NCBI RefSeq assembly: GCF_003751505.1
Contig: NZ_RJVB01000010.1
Location: forward strand, 149,454-213,453
Direction: 5' to 3'
DNA length: 64,000 nt
DNA from: Erwinia sp. JUb26
GTDB taxonomy: Bacteria; Pseudomonadota; Gammaproteobacteria; Enterobacterales; Enterobacteriaceae
Shown here: piece after piece, positions 1 to 12,807 of the stretch
Layout of the letters: every line of letters starts with the position of its first letter
Position numbering within the stretch: the stretch's first letter is position 1
Program-made: the position numbers and the translations under genes
The notes under the pieces: generated by a model
What the model was told of the DNA's origin: nothing
What the model saw: only the letters and a program-made list of their open reading frames with translations
Database searches by the model: none

Positions 1-933
<933 letters not shown>

Positions 934-998
934 TTACTGCACTGGCGGGCGAATAGTTTAACACAAAGAGTGAATTTTCCCACTTTTTAGGTAAATTC

Positions 999-2153
999 TT
1001 AATCCGCCTGCTTACGAAGGAAAGCAGGAATATCCAGGTAATCTGGCTCTTTGTTGGTCTGAGGACTTTGATCGTTAACCACTTTTGCAGCAGGTTTCTG
1101 TTCCTGAGGCAGCGGCGACATACCGTGCTGCTGGTAACGATGGTCCATTACAGGCTGAGAAGACTGCTTGTTGGTCACCAGCGTGATTTCTGGACGTTTG
1201 TCCATGCCGATACCGGTTGCCACCACGGTGACGCGCAGTTCGTCGTTCATTTCCGGATCCAGTGATGTGCCGATAACCACGGTAGCATTGTCGGATGCGA
1301 AGGCACGGATGGTGTTACCCACGGTTTCGAATTCATCAAGACGCAGATCGAAGCCAGCGGTAATGTTAACCAGCACGCCGCGCGCACCAGACAGGTCGAT
1401 ATCTTCCAGCAGCGGGCTGGAGATCGCCATTTCTGCCGCTTCTTCCGCACGGTCTTCACCGCATGCCACGCCAGAGCCCATCATCGCGTAGCCCATTTCG
1501 GACATCACGGTGCGCACGTCAGCAAAGTCAACGTTCATCAGACCCGGACGGGTGATCAGCTCAGCGATACCCTGCACTGCACCTTTCAGCACGTCGTTAG
1601 CCGCACCGAAGGCATCCAGCAGTGAAATACCGCGACCCAGCACTTTCAGCAGCTTGTCGTTAGGAATAGTGATCAGTGAATCGACGTGCTTAGACAGCTC
1701 GGCGATACCCTGCTCGGCAAACGCCATGCGTTTTTTGCCTTCAAAATTAAATGGCTTGGTCACCACAGCAACCGTCAGGATGCCCAGTTCTTTTGCCACT
1801 TCGGCAACAACAGGTGCAGCACCTGTTCCAGTACCGCCGCCCATACCGGCAGCGATAAACACCATGTCAGCACCATCCAGCGCCTGACGCAGTGCTTCAC
1901 GATCTTCTTCGGCGGAGTTACGGCCGACTTCCGGGTTTGCACCCGCACCCAGACCTTTGGTGATTCCGTTACCGATCTGAATTGTCTGGCCTACTGCAGT
2001 CTTGCGCAGGGCCTGAGCATCTGTATTTACCGCGAAGAACTCAACGCCTTCGATACGTTCACGCACCATATGCTCTACGGCATTACCGCCGCCGCCGCCG
2101 ACGCCGATGACTTTAATCACCGCGTCATTGGTTAATTCCATAGGTTCAAACAT
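999..2153 (-). CDS. ftsZ: Cell division GTPase FtsZ
   Basis: Tubulin-like GTPase that polymerises at mid-cell to form the Z ring. The 384-residue product (E. coli 383) has the nucleotide-binding glycine loop at the N-terminus, the tubulin signature GGGTGTG at residues 105-111, the catalytic T7 loop [11 protein letters not shown], a variable Gln/Pro-rich linker from about residue 318, and the C-terminal peptide [14 protein letters not shown] that binds FtsA and ZipA. A GGAGAG ribosome site precedes the ATG. It lies 78 bp after ftsA, in the standard dcw order. Confidence 0.99.
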   Translation of the reverse strand: MFEPMELTNDAVIKVIGVGGGGGNAVEHMVRERIEGVEFFAVNTDAQALRKTAVGQTIQIGNGITKGLGAGANPEVGRNSAEEDREALRQALDGADMVFIAAGMGGGTGTGAAPVVAEVAKELGILTVAVVTKPFNFEGKKRMAFAEQGIAELSKHVDSLITIPNDKLLKVLGRGISLLDAFGAANDVLKGAVQGIAELITRPGLMNVDFADVRTVMSEMGYAMMGSGVACGEDRAEEAAEMAISSPLLEDIDLSGARGVLVNITAGFDLRLDEFETVGNTIRAFASDNATVVIGTSLDPEMNDELRVTVVATGIGMDKRPEITLVTNKQSSQPVMDHRYQQHGMSPLPQEQKPAAKVVNDQSPQTNKEPDYLDIPAFLRKQAD

Positions 2154-2231
2154 AATTTCTCTCCGTTTATGTGCCTGTTCGCCTGGAGATCGCTAATACT
2201 AATAAGACTAGCATGATCTCTCTGGTAAAAA

Positions 2232-3488
2232 TTAAAACTCTTTTCTCAGCCAGCTGTTGATTCTCTTGAACCAGTTACCCACTGAGGCTCTTTTTTCTAC
2301 TTCTGCTTCACCGCTGAGGTGAGATTCTTTTCCGTAGTGCAGTAAGCCAACCGCCGTTGAGTAGTACGGCTCCTGCGCGTAATCCGTTAATCCTGTAATG
2401 TTCAGCGGCTGTCCGATGCGCACCTGCGTGTGGAAAACACGCTGGGCACAAGCCGCTAATCCTTCAATCTGCGCCGCGCCGCCGGTCAGAACGATACCGG
2501 CCGCGAGGTGATGTTTAACGCCCTGCTGGCGAAGCTGTTCCTGCAGCTGCAGGATCTCGTCATTCACCAGATTCAGCAGTTCTGTGTAACGCGGCTCAAT
2601 GACTTCAGCCAGCGTCTGACGCTGCAGGCTGCGCGGTGGTCGGCCACCCACGCTCGGCACTTCGACGTTTTCATCTTTGCCAACGATTGAGCCGAGTGCA
2701 CAACCGTGACGAACTTTAATTGCCTCGGCATCCGTTGGCGGCGTACCGAAAGCATAAGCGATATCGCTGGTGACCACGTTCCCCGCATAAGGGATAACTT
2801 TGGTGTGGCGCAGCGCGCCGCCGGTATAAACCGCGATATCCATCGTGCCGCCGCCGACATCAACAACACAAACGCCCAGTTCGCGCTCGTCTTCGGTCAA
2901 CACGGCAAAACTTGAGGCCAGGCCGGCGAAAATCAGCTGATCGACTTTCAGGCCACAGCGTTCAACCGCTTTGACGATGTTCTTCGCCATGTCGTTGTGG
3001 CAGGTGATCAGATGCACTTTTGCCTGCATGCGCACGCCGGATAATCCAACCGGGTTTTTGATCCCTTCCTGATAGTCGATCGCGTATTCTTGCGGAATAA
3101 CATGGAGGATGCGGTGTTCATCACGAACACGGACGGATTTCGCGGTGTGAACCACGTTTTCCACATCTTCCTGCGTTACTTCCTCTTCTGAAATAGGAAC
3201 CATCCCTATTTCGTTCTGGCAGCTGATATGTTTGCCCGACAGCGCCAGATAAACCGAAGAAATCTGACAATCTGCCATCAGCTCAGCCTGATCGATAGCG
3301 CGCTGAACGCACTTCACTACCGATTCAAGGTCATTCACGCCGCCTTTATCCATGCCGCGAGACGGGCAGCTGCCCACCCCGATAATATTGACCATGCCAT
3401 CGGGCAGGACTTCTCCTACCAGGGCGGCAACCTTCGCGGTGCCTATCTCGAGTCCAACTACCAGTTTTCTGTCCGTCGACTTGATCAT
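2232..3488 (-). CDS. ftsA: Cell division protein FtsA
   Basis: Actin-like ATPase that tethers FtsZ filaments to the inner membrane. The product is 418 residues (E. coli 420). It starts [19 protein letters not shown] (phosphate-1 motif), carries the phosphate-2 motif [14 protein letters not shown] and the adenosine motif [12 protein letters not shown], and ends in the amphipathic membrane-targeting helix [13 protein letters not shown]. Its ATG overlaps the ftsQ stop by four bases, which implies translational coupling. Compared with E. coli, two residues are missing just before the C-terminal helix. Confidence 0.99.
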   Translation of the reverse strand: MIKSTDRKLVVGLEIGTAKVAALVGEVLPDGMVNIIGVGSCPSRGMDKGGVNDLESVVKCVQRAIDQAELMADCQISSVYLALSGKHISCQNEIGMVPISEEEVTQEDVENVVHTAKSVRVRDEHRILHVIPQEYAIDYQEGIKNPVGLSGVRMQAKVHLITCHNDMAKNIVKAVERCGLKVDQLIFAGLASSFAVLTEDERELGVCVVDVGGGTMDIAVYTGGALRHTKVIPYAGNVVTSDIAYAFGTPPTDAEAIKVRHGCALGSIVGKDENVEVPSVGGRPPRSLQRQTLAEVIEPRYTELLNLVNDEILQLQEQLRQQGVKHHLAAGIVLTGGAAQIEGLAACAQRVFHTQVRIGQPLNITGLTDYAQEPYYSTAVGLLHYGKESHLSGEAEVEKRASVGNWFKRINSWLRKEF

Positions 3489-4327
3489 TGTTGTTTAGCC
3501 TGTACCTGATTCTGTTGCTGATGACTGTCAGCGCTAGTAATGAGTTCGGGTGTCCATCCTACTGCCGCGCCAGAGTCATAACGCAGGTCCACGTAGCTGA
3601 TACGCTTATTTTCCGTCTGGCCCTGCTGTTGCAGAGTCGGGTAGAGAGCGATGAAGCGCTTCAACCGCTTCATATCTTCGTTACGTCCCAGCTCCAGACG
3701 GATATCATCATCTAACACCAGCTGCCATGAACGCCGCGCGGTCATTGAAGCAGCCTTTAACTTAAATTTGTTCGCTGCCAGCACGTCCCGCATCTGGTGG
3801 TAGCCGGTCAACACTTCCGTTTCGCTTCCTTCCGGGCCATACAGCAGCTGTAACACTTCTTTATCCTGATGGCTGGCCGGAACGCTGAACGATTTCCCTT
3901 CGGCGTCAACCATGTGCACATCATTCCAACGCGCAACCGGCACATACTCAACCAGATGAATCTTTAATTCGTCCGGCCACTGCTTACGCACGCTCACCTG
4001 CTGGATCCACGGCAGGCGTTCGATCTGCTGCTGGATGATGTCCACATCCTGCGACATAAAGGTGCCGGGTTCGCCAAGCGATAAAATCGCCTGACGAATA
4101 TCATCGTTCCTGGTGTAGTGGGTTTGCCCCGTCACCACCAGCTTCGATAACGGCTGCCTTGATGCATCGTCCATCCATTTCAGAACAACAAAACCACCCG
4201 CCAGCATGGTGCCGATAACCATCAGCAAAAACAGGATCCCGGCCAGGCGCGAGCCATTGCTACGCCCGGTTCGCGCTTTTTCCTGCTGCGCTTCACGATT
4301 TCGAACATTTAACGCCGCCTGAGACAT
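3485..4327 (-). CDS. ftsQ: Cell division protein FtsQ
   Basis: Bitopic divisome protein that bridges early and late division proteins by binding FtsB/FtsL. The product is 280 residues (E. coli 276): a basic cytoplasmic tail, one membrane segment at about 28-49, a POTRA domain beginning at [17 protein letters not shown] (about residues 59-130), and the FtsQ beta domain with the conserved ending [17 protein letters not shown], followed by a Gln-rich tail. It begins one base after the ddlB stop and overlaps ftsA by four bases. Confidence 0.98.
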   Translation of the reverse strand: MSQAALNVRNREAQQEKARTGRSNGSRLAGILFLLMVIGTMLAGGFVVLKWMDDASRQPLSKLVVTGQTHYTRNDDIRQAILSLGEPGTFMSQDVDIIQQQIERLPWIQQVSVRKQWPDELKIHLVEYVPVARWNDVHMVDAEGKSFSVPASHQDKEVLQLLYGPEGSETEVLTGYHQMRDVLAANKFKLKAASMTARRSWQLVLDDDIRLELGRNEDMKRLKRFIALYPTLQQQGQTENKRISYVDLRYDSGAAVGWTPELITSADSHQQQNQVQAKQQ

Positions 4328-4328
4328 A

Positions 4329-5249
4329 TCAGTCGGCCAGTTCCAGAATGCGTACTACCAGCTGCGAGAAGCTCAGACCTGCCTGTTTTGCTGCCATCGG
4401 CACCAGACTGTGGCTGGTCATTCCCGGCGAGGTGTTCACCTCAAGCAGGTAGAAGCGCCCGTCGCCGCCCATCATCACGTCGACGCGGCCCCAGCCGCTG
4501 CATCCCAGTGCGCGCCATGCAGCGATCACCAGCTGGCTTAATTCGGCTTCCTGCTCGTCGTTGAGCCCTGACGGGCAGAAATATTGCGTATCATCAGAGA
4601 TGTACTTCGCCTGATAATCATAAAATTCGCTCGCCGCCTGAATACGGATAGACGGCATAATCTGGTCGCCGATTACCGCAACGGTGTACTCCGGGCCACT
4701 GAGGAACGCTTCAACCAGCACTTCATCATCGTGGCGGAAGGCTTCCACCAGCGCCGCGTGCAGCTGCGACGCATGATTCACGCGGGAAATCCCCACGCTT
4801 GAGCCTTCGCGGCTTGGCTTCACAAACAGCGGCATGCCCAGGGCAGCGATGCTGTCGGCAACGTCACCGTCGATACCGGCATCCATCTGCTTGCGGGTCA
4901 ACGCCACATAAGGCGACACCGGCAGCCCACAGCCCTGCCAGAGGAACTTGCTGCGCAGCTTATCCATCGTGATAGCCGATGCCATCACGCCGCTACCGGT
5001 GTAAGGAATATCCAGGAACTCAAGAACGCCCTGCAGCGTGCCGTCTTCACCGCCACGACCGTGCAACGCGATAAATGCTTTGGTAAAGCCCTGTTCTTTC
5101 AGGCTCAGTACAGGAACATCACGAATATCTACCGGATGTGCATCCACGCCCGCTTCTTTCAGTCCGGCCAGTACGGCCGCACCCGATAACAGGGATACGT
5201 CACGCTCTGCGGACGTTCCACCCAGCAATACCGCTACTTTATCAGCCAT
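4329..5249 (-). CDS. ddlB: D-alanine--D-alanine ligase B
   Basis: ATP-grasp ligase that makes the D-Ala-D-Ala dipeptide for peptidoglycan precursors. The product is 306 residues, the same as E. coli DdlB. It shows the N-terminal [14 protein letters not shown] motif, the ATP-grasp core around [18 protein letters not shown], and the metal-binding and oxyanion end [17 protein letters not shown]. Its start overlaps the end of murC by eight bases. Its placement between murC and ftsQ identifies it as ddlB rather than ddlA. Confidence 0.98.
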   Translation of the reverse strand: MADKVAVLLGGTSAERDVSLLSGAAVLAGLKEAGVDAHPVDIRDVPVLSLKEQGFTKAFIALHGRGGEDGTLQGVLEFLDIPYTGSGVMASAITMDKLRSKFLWQGCGLPVSPYVALTRKQMDAGIDGDVADSIAALGMPLFVKPSREGSSVGISRVNHASQLHAALVEAFRHDDEVLVEAFLSGPEYTVAVIGDQIMPSIRIQAASEFYDYQAKYISDDTQYFCPSGLNDEQEAELSQLVIAAWRALGCSGWGRVDVMMGGDGRFYLLEVNTSPGMTSHSLVPMAAKQAGLSFSQLVVRILELAD

Positions 5250-6720
5250 GATATTCCTCTTCTTTCGTCTGCGGTTGTAACTTCAGCTCTGCCAGTTTGC
5301 GGGCAATACGCCCAACGTTTCCTGCACCCTGAACCAGGATCAAATCATTGCCGGAAAGCTTCGGCAGCAGGGTTTCCAGTACGGCGTCATGATCGGAAAC
5401 CAGAATCGGATCGACCTTGCCACGGCCGCGGATCGTGCGGCACAGCGAACGGCTGTCGGCTCCAGGGATAGCGGTTTCACCGGCAGAATAGACATCCAGC
5501 ATCAGCAGCACATCGACCTGCGACAGCACGTTAGCGAAATCGTCATACAGATCGCGAGTGCGCGTATAGCGGTGCGGCTGGAAAATCATCACCAGCTGTT
5601 TGTCCGGCCAGCCTGCGCGTGCGGCTTTAATCGTCACGTCAACTTCGGTCGGATGATGTCCATAGTCATCAACCAGCATCGCCGTGCCCGACGGCTGACC
5701 GTTGGCTTCTGCCAGCGGGTATTCGCCGAGGAAGTCAAAGCGACGTCCGGTGCCCTGGAAGCTCTCCAGCGCGCTGAGGATATCTTCATCCTCAATGCCT
5801 TCTTCTGTGGCAACCGCCACGGCGGCCGCGGCGTTCAGCGCGTTATGGCGGCCCGGGGCGTTCAGCGTCACATGCATTAACGGCTTGTCGTGGCGCACCA
5901 GCGTAAACAGGCCCTGCGCGCCGCGCTGTTCGTAATTCTCAACCCGCACATCGGCGTCTTCACTGAAGCCGTAAGTGGTAATCTGGCGCCCGACGCGCGG
6001 CAGCAGATCGCGGATCACCGCGTCATCAATACACAGCACCGCACGGCCGTAAAACGGCAGGTTGTGCAGGAAGTTAATAAACGTCTGCTTTAAGTTCTCA
6101 AAGTCGCCCTGGTACGTGTCCATATGGTCGGCTTCAATGTTGGTGACAATCGCCACCATCGGCTGCAGATGGAGGAATGACGCATCACTCTCATCCGCTT
6201 CAGCAATCAGATAACGGCTGCTGCCCAGGCGCGCATGGGTGCCCGCAGCCTTAACCAGGCCTCCGTTCACGAACGTTGGATCCAGCCCGCCTTCGGCATA
6301 AATGCTGGACACCATCGCCGTGGTGGTGGTTTTCCCGTGCGTGCCGGCAATCGCAATACCGTGGCGGAAGCGCATCAGTTCGGCCAGCATTTCCGCGCGA
6401 CGGATCACCGGGATACGCGCCTCACGTGCGGCCAGCACTTCCGGATTATCCTGCGCCACCGCCGTCGAAACCACGACCACGCTGGCGTCGCTGACGTTTT
6501 CCGGGCGATGGTTGAAATAGATCGTTGCGCCCAGCCCGCTCAGATGCTGAGTCACCGCGTTCGGTGCCAGGTCAGAGCCGCTGATTTCATAACCTTCATT
6601 CGCCAACACTTCGGCAATACCGCCCATGCCGGCACCACCGATGCCAACAAAGTGGATGTGCCGGACGCGACGCATCTCGGGCACGATAGAACGCAGTTTT
6701 GCCAGTTGTTGTGTATTCAT
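5242..6720 (-). CDS. murC: UDP-N-acetylmuramate--L-alanine ligase
   Basis: Cytoplasmic Mur ligase that adds L-Ala to UDP-MurNAc with ATP. The product is 492 residues (E. coli 491). The N-terminal Rossmann motif [17 protein letters not shown] (about 23-39) binds the UDP part. The ATP P-loop GTHGKTTTT has its Lys at residue 130, and EADESDASF and [10 protein letters not shown] are conserved core motifs. It lies 60 bp after murG, the largest gap in this part of the cluster, and I see no terminator in that gap. Confidence 0.98.
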   Translation of the reverse strand: MNTQQLAKLRSIVPEMRRVRHIHFVGIGGAGMGGIAEVLANEGYEISGSDLAPNAVTQHLSGLGATIYFNHRPENVSDASVVVVSTAVAQDNPEVLAAREARIPVIRRAEMLAELMRFRHGIAIAGTHGKTTTTAMVSSIYAEGGLDPTFVNGGLVKAAGTHARLGSSRYLIAEADESDASFLHLQPMVAIVTNIEADHMDTYQGDFENLKQTFINFLHNLPFYGRAVLCIDDAVIRDLLPRVGRQITTYGFSEDADVRVENYEQRGAQGLFTLVRHDKPLMHVTLNAPGRHNALNAAAAVAVATEEGIEDEDILSALESFQGTGRRFDFLGEYPLAEANGQPSGTAMLVDDYGHHPTEVDVTIKAARAGWPDKQLVMIFQPHRYTRTRDLYDDFANVLSQVDVLLMLDVYSAGETAIPGADSRSLCRTIRGRGKVDPILVSDHDAVLETLLPKLSGNDLILVQGAGNVGRIARKLAELKLQPQTKEEEYHG

Positions 6721-6780
6721 CTCTTCTTTGCCACACCTGTGTTTCTATGAAGCGGGTACGCCCACTTCAGCAAATAGTGT

Positions 6781-7839
6781 TTACCGCGCCGCTTTGCTGA
6801 CTTCAGCAGCGACGCGCTCTGTTGCATCCGGGATAGCAACGGCGCGGGCCTTTTCGGCCATCTGCAGCAGCGTTGCACGGTCCCAGCCTGCCAGCGTTGA
6901 AGCCACCGTTTCAGCGGTAAACTGCGGCTGCTCATAAATTTTTGCGGCACCTGCCTGTTCCAGCGGCAGCGCGTTCCAGTACTGCTGGCGATCTTTATGT
7001 TGGAATGGTACGAAAATCGCCGGTAATCCCGCCGCCGCGACTTCGCTGACGGTCAGTGCGCCGGAACGACATACCACAACGTCCGCCCAGGCATAGGCTG
7101 CCGCCATATCATCAATAAATTCTGCGACTTTATGCTGGGTCTGCCCGACCTGAGCATAAGCCTGATTAACGCTGTCCAGCGCGCCCTTCCCCACCTGATG
7201 CCACAGCGTAATGCGATCGCCGAGGATCGCGGCCACTTCTGGCAAAGTCTGATTCAGCACGCGCGCGCCCTGGCTGCCGCCAATGACCAGTACGCGAACC
7301 GGGCCTTCGCGTCCGGTCAGACGTTCTGCCGGTAACGGCAGCGCCAGCACGTCGGTTCGCACCGGGTTGCCGACCACTTCCGCATTCGGAAACGCGCCCG
7401 GGAACGCCTGCATCACTTTTTTGGCAATTTTTGCCAGCCATTTGTTGGTCAGCCCGGCAATACCGTTTTGTTCATGCAGCACGACCGGAATACCGCAGCT
7501 CCACGCGGCCAGGCCGCCGGGGCCGGAAACATAGCCGCCCATTCCCAGCACCACATCCGGCTGCCAGCGCTTCATAATCGCCCGGGCCTGGCGCCAGGCG
7601 TTGAAGATACGCAGCGGTGCCGCCAGCTGTGCCTTGATGCCTTTACCGCGCAGTCCGCTAATGCGGATAAACTCGATGTCGATTCCGTGCTTTGGCACCA
7701 GGTCCGCTTCCATCCGATCTGCGGTTCCCAGCCAGCGTACCTGCCAGCCCTGTGCCATAAGATGGTGCGCAACTGCCAGCCCGGGGAAAACGTGCCCTCC
7801 GGTTCCACCGGCCATCACCATCAGTCGCTTTCCACTCAT
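6781..7839 (-). CDS. murG: UDP-GlcNAc:undecaprenyl-pyrophosphoryl-MurNAc-pentapeptide transferase
   Basis: Peripheral inner-membrane glycosyltransferase (GT-B fold) that converts lipid I to lipid II. The product is 352 residues (E. coli 355). The N-terminal Gly-rich loop [10 protein letters not shown] (about 11-20) and the second loop [11 protein letters not shown] are visible, as is the UDP-GlcNAc site [19 protein letters not shown] followed by PFQHKDRQQ. It starts three bases after the ftsW stop and is followed by murC. Confidence 0.98.
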   Translation of the reverse strand: MSGKRLMVMAGGTGGHVFPGLAVAHHLMAQGWQVRWLGTADRMEADLVPKHGIDIEFIRISGLRGKGIKAQLAAPLRIFNAWRQARAIMKRWQPDVVLGMGGYVSGPGGLAAWSCGIPVVLHEQNGIAGLTNKWLAKIAKKVMQAFPGAFPNAEVVGNPVRTDVLALPLPAERLTGREGPVRVLVIGGSQGARVLNQTLPEVAAILGDRITLWHQVGKGALDSVNQAYAQVGQTQHKVAEFIDDMAAAYAWADVVVCRSGALTVSEVAAAGLPAIFVPFQHKDRQQYWNALPLEQAGAAKIYEQPQFTAETVASTLAGWDRATLLQMAEKARAVAIPDATERVAAEVSKAAR

Positions 7840-7842
7840 CGA

Positions 7843-9051
7843 CTAACCTCGCGTAAACGCCTGGGCTTTTGCCAGACGCGTTTCATAATCAATACGTAAC
7901 AACAGCACGATAGCGGTCGACATAATAATCAGACTCGATCCACCGTAACTGATCAGCGGCAGCGTCAGACCCTTGGTCGGTAACATGCCCGCCGCAGCGC
8001 CAACGTTAACCAGAGCCTGGAAGCTGAACCAGACGCCAATTGAGCACGCCAGAAAGCCCGAAAATCGCTGATCGATCTCTAACGCCTTGCGCCCGATGGA
8101 CATCGCGCGAAAAGCGACGAAGAATACCATTAACAACGCGAAAACCACACCGATATAACCCAGTTCTTCCCCAATAATCGAGAAGATAAAATCGGTATGT
8201 GCCTCGGGTAAATACTCCAGTTTTTGCACCGAGTTCCCAAGGCCCTGGCCCCAGAATTCACCGCGACCAAAGGCCATCAGCGACTGGGTCAACTGGTAGC
8301 CGCTGCCGAACGGATCTTCCCACGGATTCCAGAACGACGTGACGCGTCGCATACGATACGGTTCCGCCACAATCAGCAGGCAAACGGCAAAGATTCCAGA
8401 GCCGATAATCGCCAGGAACTGCCATAATTTCGCCCCGGCAAGAAACAGCATCGCCAGCGTGGTCACAAACAGTACCACCACGGTTCCGAGGTCGGGCTGC
8501 GCCAGCAGCAGCACGGCCAGCACCACCATCACGCCCATCGGCTTACAGAAGCCCCAGAAGTTATGGCGGACCTCTTCAACCTTGCGCACCAGATAGCTGG
8601 CCAGATAGCAAAACAGGGCCAGCTTTGACAGTTCCGCCGGCTGAATGCGCAGCGGCCCGAGGGCAATCCAGCGCGACGCACCGTTAACCGAGCTGCCGAC
8701 GACCAGTACCACCAGCAGCATCACAATCGTGACCATCAGCATGATGTTGCTGTAGCGCTGCCAGACGGCCATCGGCACCCGCAGCGTGACCAGCGACATA
8801 CCGAACGCCAGCGCAATATAGAACGCATCACGCTTGGCGAAATAAAACGGATCGTCCGAGAGGCGCTGCCCCACCGGCATCGATGCCGACGTTACCATCA
8901 CAAAACCGATAATCGCCAGGCCAAAGGTCAGCCACAGCAGCATCCGGTCGTACAGCACCATCGAGTTGGTATCGCTTTCGCGCGATCCCATCACCCAGCC
9001 CTTCAGGCGATCGGAAATGCCACCGGCAAGGCTCAGACCGGGTAAACGCAT
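7843..9051 (-). CDS. ftsW: Lipid II polymerase / division protein FtsW
   Basis: SEDS-family polytopic membrane protein that works with FtsI as the septal peptidoglycan glycosyltransferase. The product is 402 residues, against 414 in E. coli. The difference is at the N-terminus, where this protein starts [19 protein letters not shown] and lacks about a dozen leading residues. About ten hydrophobic segments follow, with the conserved stretches [39 protein letters not shown] and [13 protein letters not shown]. Its ATG overlaps the murD stop by one base. Confidence 0.97.
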   Translation of the reverse strand: MRLPGLSLAGGISDRLKGWVMGSRESDTNSMVLYDRMLLWLTFGLAIIGFVMVTSASMPVGQRLSDDPFYFAKRDAFYIALAFGMSLVTLRVPMAVWQRYSNIMLMVTIVMLLVVLVVGSSVNGASRWIALGPLRIQPAELSKLALFCYLASYLVRKVEEVRHNFWGFCKPMGVMVVLAVLLLAQPDLGTVVVLFVTTLAMLFLAGAKLWQFLAIIGSGIFAVCLLIVAEPYRMRRVTSFWNPWEDPFGSGYQLTQSLMAFGRGEFWGQGLGNSVQKLEYLPEAHTDFIFSIIGEELGYIGVVFALLMVFFVAFRAMSIGRKALEIDQRFSGFLACSIGVWFSFQALVNVGAAAGMLPTKGLTLPLISYGGSSLIIMSTAIVLLLRIDYETRLAKAQAFTRG

Positions 9052-10367
9052 CAGCCCATCTCCTGTGCCAGCTGGGCAAACAGGTCGCCGCGCTGCTCAA
9101 AGTTTTTAAACTGGTCGAGGCTGGCGCAGGCGGGTGACAGCAGCACCATATCGCCCGATTTAACCTGAGCGGCAATCTGCACCATCGCTTCAGCCATTGT
9201 GTCCGTTTGCACGGAAATGTCCGGCCGCAGTGCCGCCAGTTCCTCACCGTCGCGGCCAAAGCAGTAAACGCGAATGTTGTCGCCCTGCAGGTAGCGGGTC
9301 AGCGAGCTGAAATCGGCTGATTTACCGTCGCCGCCCAACAGCAGCCACAGCGTACCGGCAACCTGTAAACCATTCAGCGCCGCCTCGGTGCTGCCGACGT
9401 TGGTGGCTTTGGAATCGTTAATCCAGCGCACGCCGTTATTGTCATGCACCAGTTGGAAGCGATGCGCCAGGCCAGCAAAGGTGGTCAGGGCTTTCAGGCT
9501 GGTTGCGCGTGGCAGGCCTACGGCATCCGCCAGCGCCAGCGCGGCCAGCGCATTGCTGTAGTTATGCTGGCCCGTCAGATTCATTTCAGCGGTGTTCAGC
9601 ACCTTCTCACCTTTAACCCGCAGCCAGGTGTTGCCCTGCTGGCGATTAAGATGATAGTCACCCACGTCCACGCCAAAGCTGACGCAGCGCTGGTCAGCGC
9701 CGCGTACCGGCATAGTCATGGCGTCATCCGCGTTGACCACGCAAACCGCCGCGTTTTCATAAATCCGTAACTTAGCGGCACGATACTGCTGCATGCCGAG
9801 CGGGTAGCGGTCCATGTGATCTTCAGTGACGTTGAGGATCGTGGCCGCCGCCGCGTGCAGGCTGCTGGTTGTCTCCAGCTGGAAGCTGGAAAGCTCCAGC
9901 ACGTACAGCTGCGCTGGTTTATCCAGCAGCATCAGCGCCGGAAGGCCGATATTGCCACCGACGCCCACCTGCCAGCCGGCGGCCTGTGCCATTTCACCCA
10001 CCAGCGTGGTGACGGTGCTTTTACCGTTAGAGCCGGTAATGGCGACGATCGGTGCCTGCGCCTCGCGGCAGAACAATTCGATATCGCCAACAATCTCAAC
10101 GCCCGCTTCCGCCGCATCCATCAGTGCCGGATGCGCCAGTGCCATACCCGGGCTGGCGACTATCAGGTCAGCGTCCAGAAGCCAGCGGTCGTTCAGCGAT
10201 CCCAGCCAGCGCTCAACTTCCGCCGGGAGTTTTTCCAGCCCTGGCGGTACGACGCGGGTATCCATCACGCGCGGCGTGACGCCGCGCGCTAAAAAGAAAT
10301 CAACGCAGGAAAGACCGGTCAGGCCCAACCCGATGATGACGACTTTTTTACCCTGATAGTCAGCCAT
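9051..10367 (-). CDS. murD: UDP-N-acetylmuramoyl-L-alanine--D-glutamate ligase
   Basis: Cytoplasmic Mur ligase that adds D-Glu to UDP-MurNAc-L-Ala. The product is 438 residues, as in E. coli. It shows an N-terminal Rossmann motif [16 protein letters not shown], the ATP P-loop [11 protein letters not shown], the Mur core motif [10 protein letters not shown], and C-terminal [15 protein letters not shown], which contacts ATP and the substrate. It is two bases from the mraY stop and one base overlaps ftsW. Confidence 0.98.
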   Translation of the reverse strand: MADYQGKKVVIIGLGLTGLSCVDFFLARGVTPRVMDTRVVPPGLEKLPAEVERWLGSLNDRWLLDADLIVASPGMALAHPALMDAAEAGVEIVGDIELFCREAQAPIVAITGSNGKSTVTTLVGEMAQAAGWQVGVGGNIGLPALMLLDKPAQLYVLELSSFQLETTSSLHAAAATILNVTEDHMDRYPLGMQQYRAAKLRIYENAAVCVVNADDAMTMPVRGADQRCVSFGVDVGDYHLNRQQGNTWLRVKGEKVLNTAEMNLTGQHNYSNALAALALADAVGLPRATSLKALTTFAGLAHRFQLVHDNNGVRWINDSKATNVGSTEAALNGLQVAGTLWLLLGGDGKSADFSSLTRYLQGDNIRVYCFGRDGEELAALRPDISVQTDTMAEAMVQIAAQVKSGDMVLLSPACASLDQFKNFEQRGDLFAQLAQEMG

Positions 10368-10369
10368 GA

Positions 10370-11452
10370 TTAACGTACCTTCAGCGTTGCCAGGCCAATC
10401 AGCACCAGCATCAGTGAAATAATCCAGAAGCGCACGATCACGCGTGGTTCCGGCCAGCCTTTCAGTTCGTAGTGGTGATGAATCGGCGCCATGCGGAAAA
10501 TACGCTGGCCGCGTAATTTAAACGAGCCGACCTGCAGGATAACGGACAGGGTTTCGACCACGAACACGCCGCCCATAATCACCAGCAGGAACTCCTGACG
10601 CAGCAGTACGGCGATTGTACCGAGCGCACCACCGAGGGCCAGAGAACCGACATCGCCCATGAAGACCTGGGCCGGATAGGTGTTAAACCACAGGAAGCCA
10701 AGACCGGCACCGACAATAGCGGTACAGACAACCACCAGCTCACCGGCGTGGCGCAGATAAGGAATATGCAGATATTCAGCAAATTTCACGTTACCGGTGG
10801 CCCATGCGACCAGGGCAAAGCCTGCGGCAACAAACACCGTTGGCATAATCGCCAGCCCGTCCAGACCATCGGTCAGGTTGACGGCGTTGCTGGTGCCGAC
10901 GATGACGAAGTAGGTCAGCAGCAGATAGAGCAGGCCCAGCTGTGGCATCACGTCTTTAAAGAACGGCACCACCAGCTGAGTCGCAGGCGTGTCTTTACCA
11001 ATCGCATACATCGCAAAGGCCACGGCCAGGGCAATAACCGACTGCCAGAAGTACTTCCAGCGGGCGATCAGGCCCTTAGTGTCTTTACGCACCACCTTGC
11101 GGTAATCATCGACGAAACCAACGGCGCCGTAGCCTACCAGCACAAACAGCACGCACCAGACGTACGGGTTCGAAGGATACGCCCATAGCAGAACGGAAAT
11201 GGTGATCGAGGTCAGGATCATAATCCCGCCCATGGTCGGCGTGCCGCGCTTGCTGAAGTGCGACTCCGGGCCATCGTTACGCACCACCTGGCCAAATGAC
11301 ATTTCCTGCAGACGGGCAATCATCCGGGGACCCATCCACAGCGAGATAAACAGCGCGGTCAGCAGGCTGACAATGGCGCGAAACGTCAGATACGAAAAGA
11401 CGTTAAAGCCAGAATATAAAGAGACCAAATGCTCGGCCAGCCAGACTAACAT
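10370..11452 (-). CDS. mraY: Phospho-N-acetylmuramoyl-pentapeptide transferase
   Basis: Integral membrane enzyme that transfers phospho-MurNAc-pentapeptide to undecaprenyl phosphate, making lipid I. The product is 360 residues, as in E. coli, with ten predicted membrane helices. Family motifs visible are FVDDYRKV (Mg-binding Asp pair), [26 protein letters not shown] and the His-rich loop [15 protein letters not shown]. The start overlaps the murF stop by seven bases. Confidence 0.98.
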   Translation of the reverse strand: MLVWLAEHLVSLYSGFNVFSYLTFRAIVSLLTALFISLWMGPRMIARLQEMSFGQVVRNDGPESHFSKRGTPTMGGIMILTSITISVLLWAYPSNPYVWCVLFVLVGYGAVGFVDDYRKVVRKDTKGLIARWKYFWQSVIALAVAFAMYAIGKDTPATQLVVPFFKDVMPQLGLLYLLLTYFVIVGTSNAVNLTDGLDGLAIMPTVFVAAGFALVAWATGNVKFAEYLHIPYLRHAGELVVVCTAIVGAGLGFLWFNTYPAQVFMGDVGSLALGGALGTIAVLLRQEFLLVIMGGVFVVETLSVILQVGSFKLRGQRIFRMAPIHHHYELKGWPEPRVIVRFWIISLMLVLIGLATLKVR

Positions 11453-12807
11453 GCGCTTTTCTCCTGTAAGGCGCGTACGACCTGCTCCATTGCAGAACTA
11501 CGCGATCCTTTGACTAATACGGTTATCTTTTGATGTTCAGAAAGCAGCGCCAGCGCGCGAGCGCTAAGTAATGCCTTATCACTAAAATGCTCCCCTACGC
11601 CGCTGGCATCGCTGATGTCATGGCTGAGGTTGCCTGTACTTAATACTTTATCGATCCCGGCCATGCGAATCGCTTCACCGACCTGACGATGGCATTCGGC
11701 GGCTTCCGCCCCCAGTTCGCCCATATCACCGACGATCATCACGCGGTAGCCCGGCATTTCACCCAGCACCTGTGCGGCCGCGGTCATGGATCCGACGTTG
11801 GCGTTGTAGCTGTCGTCCAGCAGCAGCCGATCCTCATCAAGCACAATGGGGAACAGGCGGCCCGGAACGGCCTGCAGCGAACTCAGCCCCTGACGGATGG
11901 CACTGAGCGGTGCGCCTACCGACAACGCAAGTGCCGAGGCGGCCAGCGCATTGGCAATATTGTGGCGGCCCGGCAGCGGCAGGGTGATATCAATCTCGCC
12001 CTGCGGCGTATGCAGCACGAAGAGCGTTCCACGGGTGCTGAAGCTGATGTTGCTGGCATAGAAGTCGCTGTCGGCCTGCGGCTCCGGCGAAAAGCGCCAG
12101 ACGGTTTTGCCCTGAAGCGATGCCTGCCAGTGCGGCCAGTCGTTACTGTCACTATTGATAATGGCGGTGCCGTGCAGCGGCAGCCCGTTAAAGATTTCGC
12201 CTTTGGCTTTCGCTACCCCGGCCAGGGAGCCAAAGCCTTCCAGATGCGCCGCCGCCAGATTATTGACCAGCGCCGCTTCCGGGCGGGTTAATTCGGTGGT
12301 GTAAGCGATCTCACCCTGGTGGTTTGCGCCCAGTTCAATGACCGCATACTGATGTTCCGCCGTCAGGCGCAGCAGCGTCAGCGGCACGCCGATGTCATTA
12401 TTCAAATTGCCTGCGGTGTACAGCGTTTCACCACACGCGCGCAGGATCGCGGCGGTCATCTCTTTCACGGAAGTTTTACCGGAGGAGCCGGTCAGCGCCA
12501 CTACGCGGGCCGAAGACTGCTGGCGCACCCAGCCAGCAATGCGGCCAAGCGCGATACGCGTGTCTTCAACCACCACCTGGGCGACTTCTACTGGTAAGCG
12601 CTTACTCACCAACAGTGCCGAAGAACCGACTTTAACTGCCTCCTCCGCGAAGTCATGCGCGTCGAAGCGCTCACCCTTCAGGGCAATGAACAGGCAACCG
12701 GCGGTAATCTTACGGGTGTCGGTGGTGACGGCATCGATGGTGGCATCGTTACCGAACAGCGTTCCACCGGTGATGTCCGCCAGCTGTTTCAGGGTAAAGG
12801 CGATCAT
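11446..12807 (-). CDS. murF: UDP-N-acetylmuramoyl-tripeptide--D-alanyl-D-alanine ligase
   Basis: Cytoplasmic Mur ligase that attaches the D-Ala-D-Ala made by DdlB to the UDP-MurNAc tripeptide. The product is 453 residues (E. coli 452). The P-loop [16 protein letters not shown], the core [12 protein letters not shown] motif and the C-terminal [12 protein letters not shown] motif are present. It overlaps the murE stop by four bases and mraY by seven, so translation of these three genes is probably coupled. Confidence 0.98.
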   Translation of the reverse strand: MIAFTLKQLADITGGTLFGNDATIDAVTTDTRKITAGCLFIALKGERFDAHDFAEEAVKVGSSALLVSKRLPVEVAQVVVEDTRIALGRIAGWVRQQSSARVVALTGSSGKTSVKEMTAAILRACGETLYTAGNLNNDIGVPLTLLRLTAEHQYAVIELGANHQGEIAYTTELTRPEAALVNNLAAAHLEGFGSLAGVAKAKGEIFNGLPLHGTAIINSDSNDWPHWQASLQGKTVWRFSPEPQADSDFYASNISFSTRGTLFVLHTPQGEIDITLPLPGRHNIANALAASALALSVGAPLSAIRQGLSSLQAVPGRLFPIVLDEDRLLLDDSYNANVGSMTAAAQVLGEMPGYRVMIVGDMGELGAEAAECHRQVGEAIRMAGIDKVLSTGNLSHDISDASGVGEHFSDKALLSARALALLSEHQKITVLVKGSRSSAMEQVVRALQEKSAC